Origin: Verticillium longisporum
Lineage: Eukaryota; Ascomycota; Sordariomycetes; Glomerellales; Plectosphaerellaceae
Assembly (NCBI GenBank): GCA_019188255.1
Contig: JAETXT010000008.1
Location: 2,790,001 to 2,854,000 of the forward strand
Reading direction: 5' to 3'
DNA: 64,000 nt
Positions 61,965-64,000 of the stretch are shown here, in pieces. The translations under genes and the position numbers were made by a program. The notes under the pieces are model-generated. The model was not told the DNA's origin and ran no database searches. It saw only the letters and a list, made by a program, of their open reading frames with translations. Within the stretch, counting starts at the first letter, position 1, and the number at the start of each line of letters is the position of its first letter.

Positions 61965-63218
61965 ATGTCAGTCATGTTTCGGTACACTGCAGCGGCGCCA
62001 CGACAGGCGGTCTGGGCGACTGCTCGAAGTCTGCCAGCTGCTCCTTGGTCTCGCCAGACATTCTCCTCAGCTTCAAAACCATTGTCCCGACCTGCAAACC
62101 GTAGCTTCCCTGCCATCTTCATTCGTGGCGGCACATCCAATGGCCTCGTCATACACAAGAGCGACCTCCCTCCCGAGGAAGACTGGCACACCGTTTTGCC
62201 TGCTGCCATGGGTTCGCCTGACCCTCACGGCAGGCAATTGGACGGCATGGGCTCTGGCATATCATCCACTTCCAAGATCATCATCCTCTCACCACCATCA
62301 CGCCCCGGCGTTGATGTCGACTATACTTTCGTACAGGTCGGCATCAAAGACGGAAAGCTCGACATGGCGGGCAACTGTGGTAATCTCTCGTCTGCCGTTG
62401 GGCCCATGAGTCTTGATGAAGGTCTCGTCACAACCCCACAGCTCACGACTGTCGACGGCCACACTGTAGCATCCGTCCGCATATTCAACACCAACACCTC
62501 CAAGACGATCGTTTCGCAATTTCGAGTCGAAGGTAGCCCACCCCGTTTCGTCCCGCAAGGCGATTACATCATGGACGGGGTGCCTGGCCCCAGCAGCAAA
62601 ATCACACTCAAATTCGTCGACCCTGCTGGTGCCAAAACAGGCAAGGCTCTGCCGACGGGCAATCCCGTGGACATTCTTCGCCTCGATGACGGATCATCCA
62701 TTGCAGCGTCACTCGTCGACATCAGCAATCCGGGCGTCTTCATACGAGTGACCGACCTCAACCTGCCGAACCACGGTAGCCTCACTCCCGACTCGGTTGA
62801 AGCGGACCTGCCGCTGAAGGCCAAGCTGGCAAACATTAGGGCCGCTGGCGCCGCAGCCATGGGCCTGGATCCCTCCATCGAGAGCGTTCCCAAGATTGTC
62901 CTTCTCTTCCCTCGCGATGACTTGTCTGGCGTCGATTCGGACGTAGATATCCGCTGTCTGGCGCTGTCTATGGGCCAGGCGCATAAGGCTGTGCCCCTGA
63001 CCTTGGCACTGTGCCTGGGCGCCTCGTGTCGTATCCCCGACACCCTGGCGTATCAACTCTTGCCAGAAGCGAGGAGGAGCTCACAGTCCGCTGTCGTCAT
63101 TGCTCATCCCAGTGGCAGGGTCGAGATTGGAACGACAATGGGCGACGAGGCCGGGATCGCCTCGGCCGACCTTCTCCGTACCGCACGAGTGCTCATGCGC
63201 GGCCAGGTTTATTATTGA
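61965..63218 (+). CDS. PrpF-like isomerase (2-methylaconitate cis-trans isomerase family), probably mitochondrial
   Basis: A single exon of 417 residues. The N-terminus (MSVMFRYTAAAPRQAVWATARSLP) is rich in Arg, Ala and Ser with almost no acids, a likely mitochondrial presequence. From about residue 48 the PrpF pattern begins: FPAIFIRGGTSNGLVI, LDGMGSGISSTSKIIIL, MAGNCGNLSSAVGPM (with the conserved cysteine), then VDIRCLALSMGQAHKAVPLTLALCLG and IAHPSGRVEIG. Bacterial PrpF works with AcnD in the 2-methylcitrate cycle for propionate. Related fungal proteins have a DAP-epimerase-like fold, and their exact substrate is usually untested. The start is the ATG that begins the presequence; in-frame upstream codons are ignored. 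Confidence 0.9.
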   Translation: MSVMFRYTAAAPRQAVWATARSLPAAPWSRQTFSSASKPLSRPANRSFPAIFIRGGTSNGLVIHKSDLPPEEDWHTVLPAAMGSPDPHGRQLDGMGSGISSTSKIIILSPPSRPGVDVDYTFVQVGIKDGKLDMAGNCGNLSSAVGPMSLDEGLVTTPQLTTVDGHTVASVRIFNTNTSKTIVSQFRVEGSPPRFVPQGDYIMDGVPGPSSKITLKFVDPAGAKTGKALPTGNPVDILRLDDGSSIAASLVDISNPGVFIRVTDLNLPNHGSLTPDSVEADLPLKAKLANIRAAGAAAMGLDPSIESVPKIVLLFPRDDLSGVDSDVDIRCLALSMGQAHKAVPLTLALCLGASCRIPDTLAYQLLPEARRSSQSAVVIAHPSGRVEIGTTMGDEAGIASADLLRTARVLMRGQVYY

Positions 63219-64000
63219 GGACCTCACCCGGTCCGCTATGCATTGATAAGCAACCTAGTACAGCGCCGCTGTACACTATCACATTTGCACACTGGACCTA
63301 CCTAAATATCCCAACACAGCCCCTGTCACGGCGTAATGACATGCCCCCCCCCTGGCTTGTGCAGCGGCAAACTTGCTGCAAAGGACCTCGACACCTTTGG
63401 CGATCGGCAACTGTGCAGCAGCGTCGAACAGCAACACGCTATAATCTGACGTGCAGCGGCCAACACCGACTGAATCCAGGCGGGTAGACTCCTATGGCTT
63501 CAGCACCCCCGGCTTGCTGAAAATACTTTGATTAACACCGTCAAATCCACCTCTTCCAGGCTTGCGGCTGGTCGGTTCGATAGGGCTCTGTCCGCCAAGT
63601 GGGTTCTACCCGATTGCTGATGACCTGTGAGCTCATGTAAAACCACGTGCAAGAAGTTGCCGACAAAGTACGCATCGAGTGACGCTCTCTCACCACTGTC
63701 ATATCCCAGGTATTTCTGGTGTTCCATTCCATTGGTCTAGGTCCGACCAACAATTTACAGAAATCCACCCCCCTCCTGGCGCGCGCTGTTATACCGTGGC
63801 AGTGCACATAAGGTGCACTGTCACACGCGGTCGGTCGCTGACTCCATATCGGGCGACCTGGTCCTGGCTTCGCGGATCTCCAGACTCTACCAACCAAGAA
63901 GGCAGCTCATATATCCCTCCTTTTCCCGCACTTTCGAAGCCCAACTTTGAACTCCATACTTCCAAGAGCTGCGGGAGAATGGACAACTTCAATAACTGCA
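63219..64000. other. Right-edge intergenic region
   Basis: No supported gene. Minus-strand frames of up to 118 codons show no motifs. A run of nine C bases lies near 63345. Confidence 0.55.

Overview
The window is nuclear DNA of a filamentous ascomycete, most likely a Sordariomycete and possibly Hypocreales. The evidence is GC-rich sequence, short GT..AG introns (about 50-150 nt) with CTAAC/CTGAC-like branch sites, fungal-only families (three Zn2Cys6 regulators, a DUF3669 protein, a CLA4-type PAK kinase, PBN1), and a Fot1/Pot2-sized DNA transposon that looks heavily mutated by repeat-induced point mutation (RIP). I cannot fix the genus. I see no tRNA, rRNA, CRISPR array or prokaryotic feature.

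Layout. 0-3.1 kb: no supported gene, apart from a possible C-terminal scrap at the left edge. 3.1-4.6 kb (-): NDP-glucose 4,6-dehydratase. 5.8-7.6 kb: the AT-rich transposon with perfect 44-bp ends. 8.8-10.1 kb (+): SLC35E3-like sugar-phosphate/nucleotide-sugar transporter. 10.5-11.9 kb (-) and 12.6-14.7 kb (+): divergent translation genes RPF1 and GRS1. 18.6-21.3 kb (+): CLA4 kinase. 22.8-24.5 kb (+): Zn2Cys6 regulator. 24.6-25.7 kb (-): prolyl 4-hydroxylase-like oxygenase. 25.9-27.5 kb (-): PBN1, for GPI anchor synthesis. 27.5-42.6 kb and 44.2-53.0 kb: two long stretches with no supported gene, flanking a single TALE homeobox gene (42.6-44.2 kb). 53.0-55.8 kb (+) and 56.4-58.4 kb (+): two more Zn2Cys6 regulators. 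58.9-59.9 kb (-): DUF3669 protein. 60.4-61.1 kb (-): PEBP/YbhB-like protein. 62.0-63.2 kb (+): PrpF-like isomerase.

Gene models were built by hand from splice sites. For every model the spliced length is divisible by three, but in four genes only after correcting single-base indels. GRS1 needs four one-base insertions, CLA4 and the DUF3669 gene one each, and the Zn2Cys6 gene at 56.4 kb one base removed. Most sit in homopolymer runs, which points to uncorrected sequencing error in the assembly rather than dead genes. RPF1 is different: it carries an in-frame TAG at codon 227 with the frame intact on both sides.

Functionally the window mixes housekeeping genes (RPF1, GRS1, PBN1), cell polarity (CLA4), sugar-nucleotide metabolism and transport, and a regulator-rich right half. 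I see no backbone biosynthetic enzyme, so I do not call a secondary-metabolite cluster. The strongest leads are the RIP-mutated element with untouched ends, the RPF1 stop codon, the homeobox gene standing alone in about 24 kb, and recurring TAGGTA/TACCTA palindromes roughly 300-520 bp upstream of start codons.
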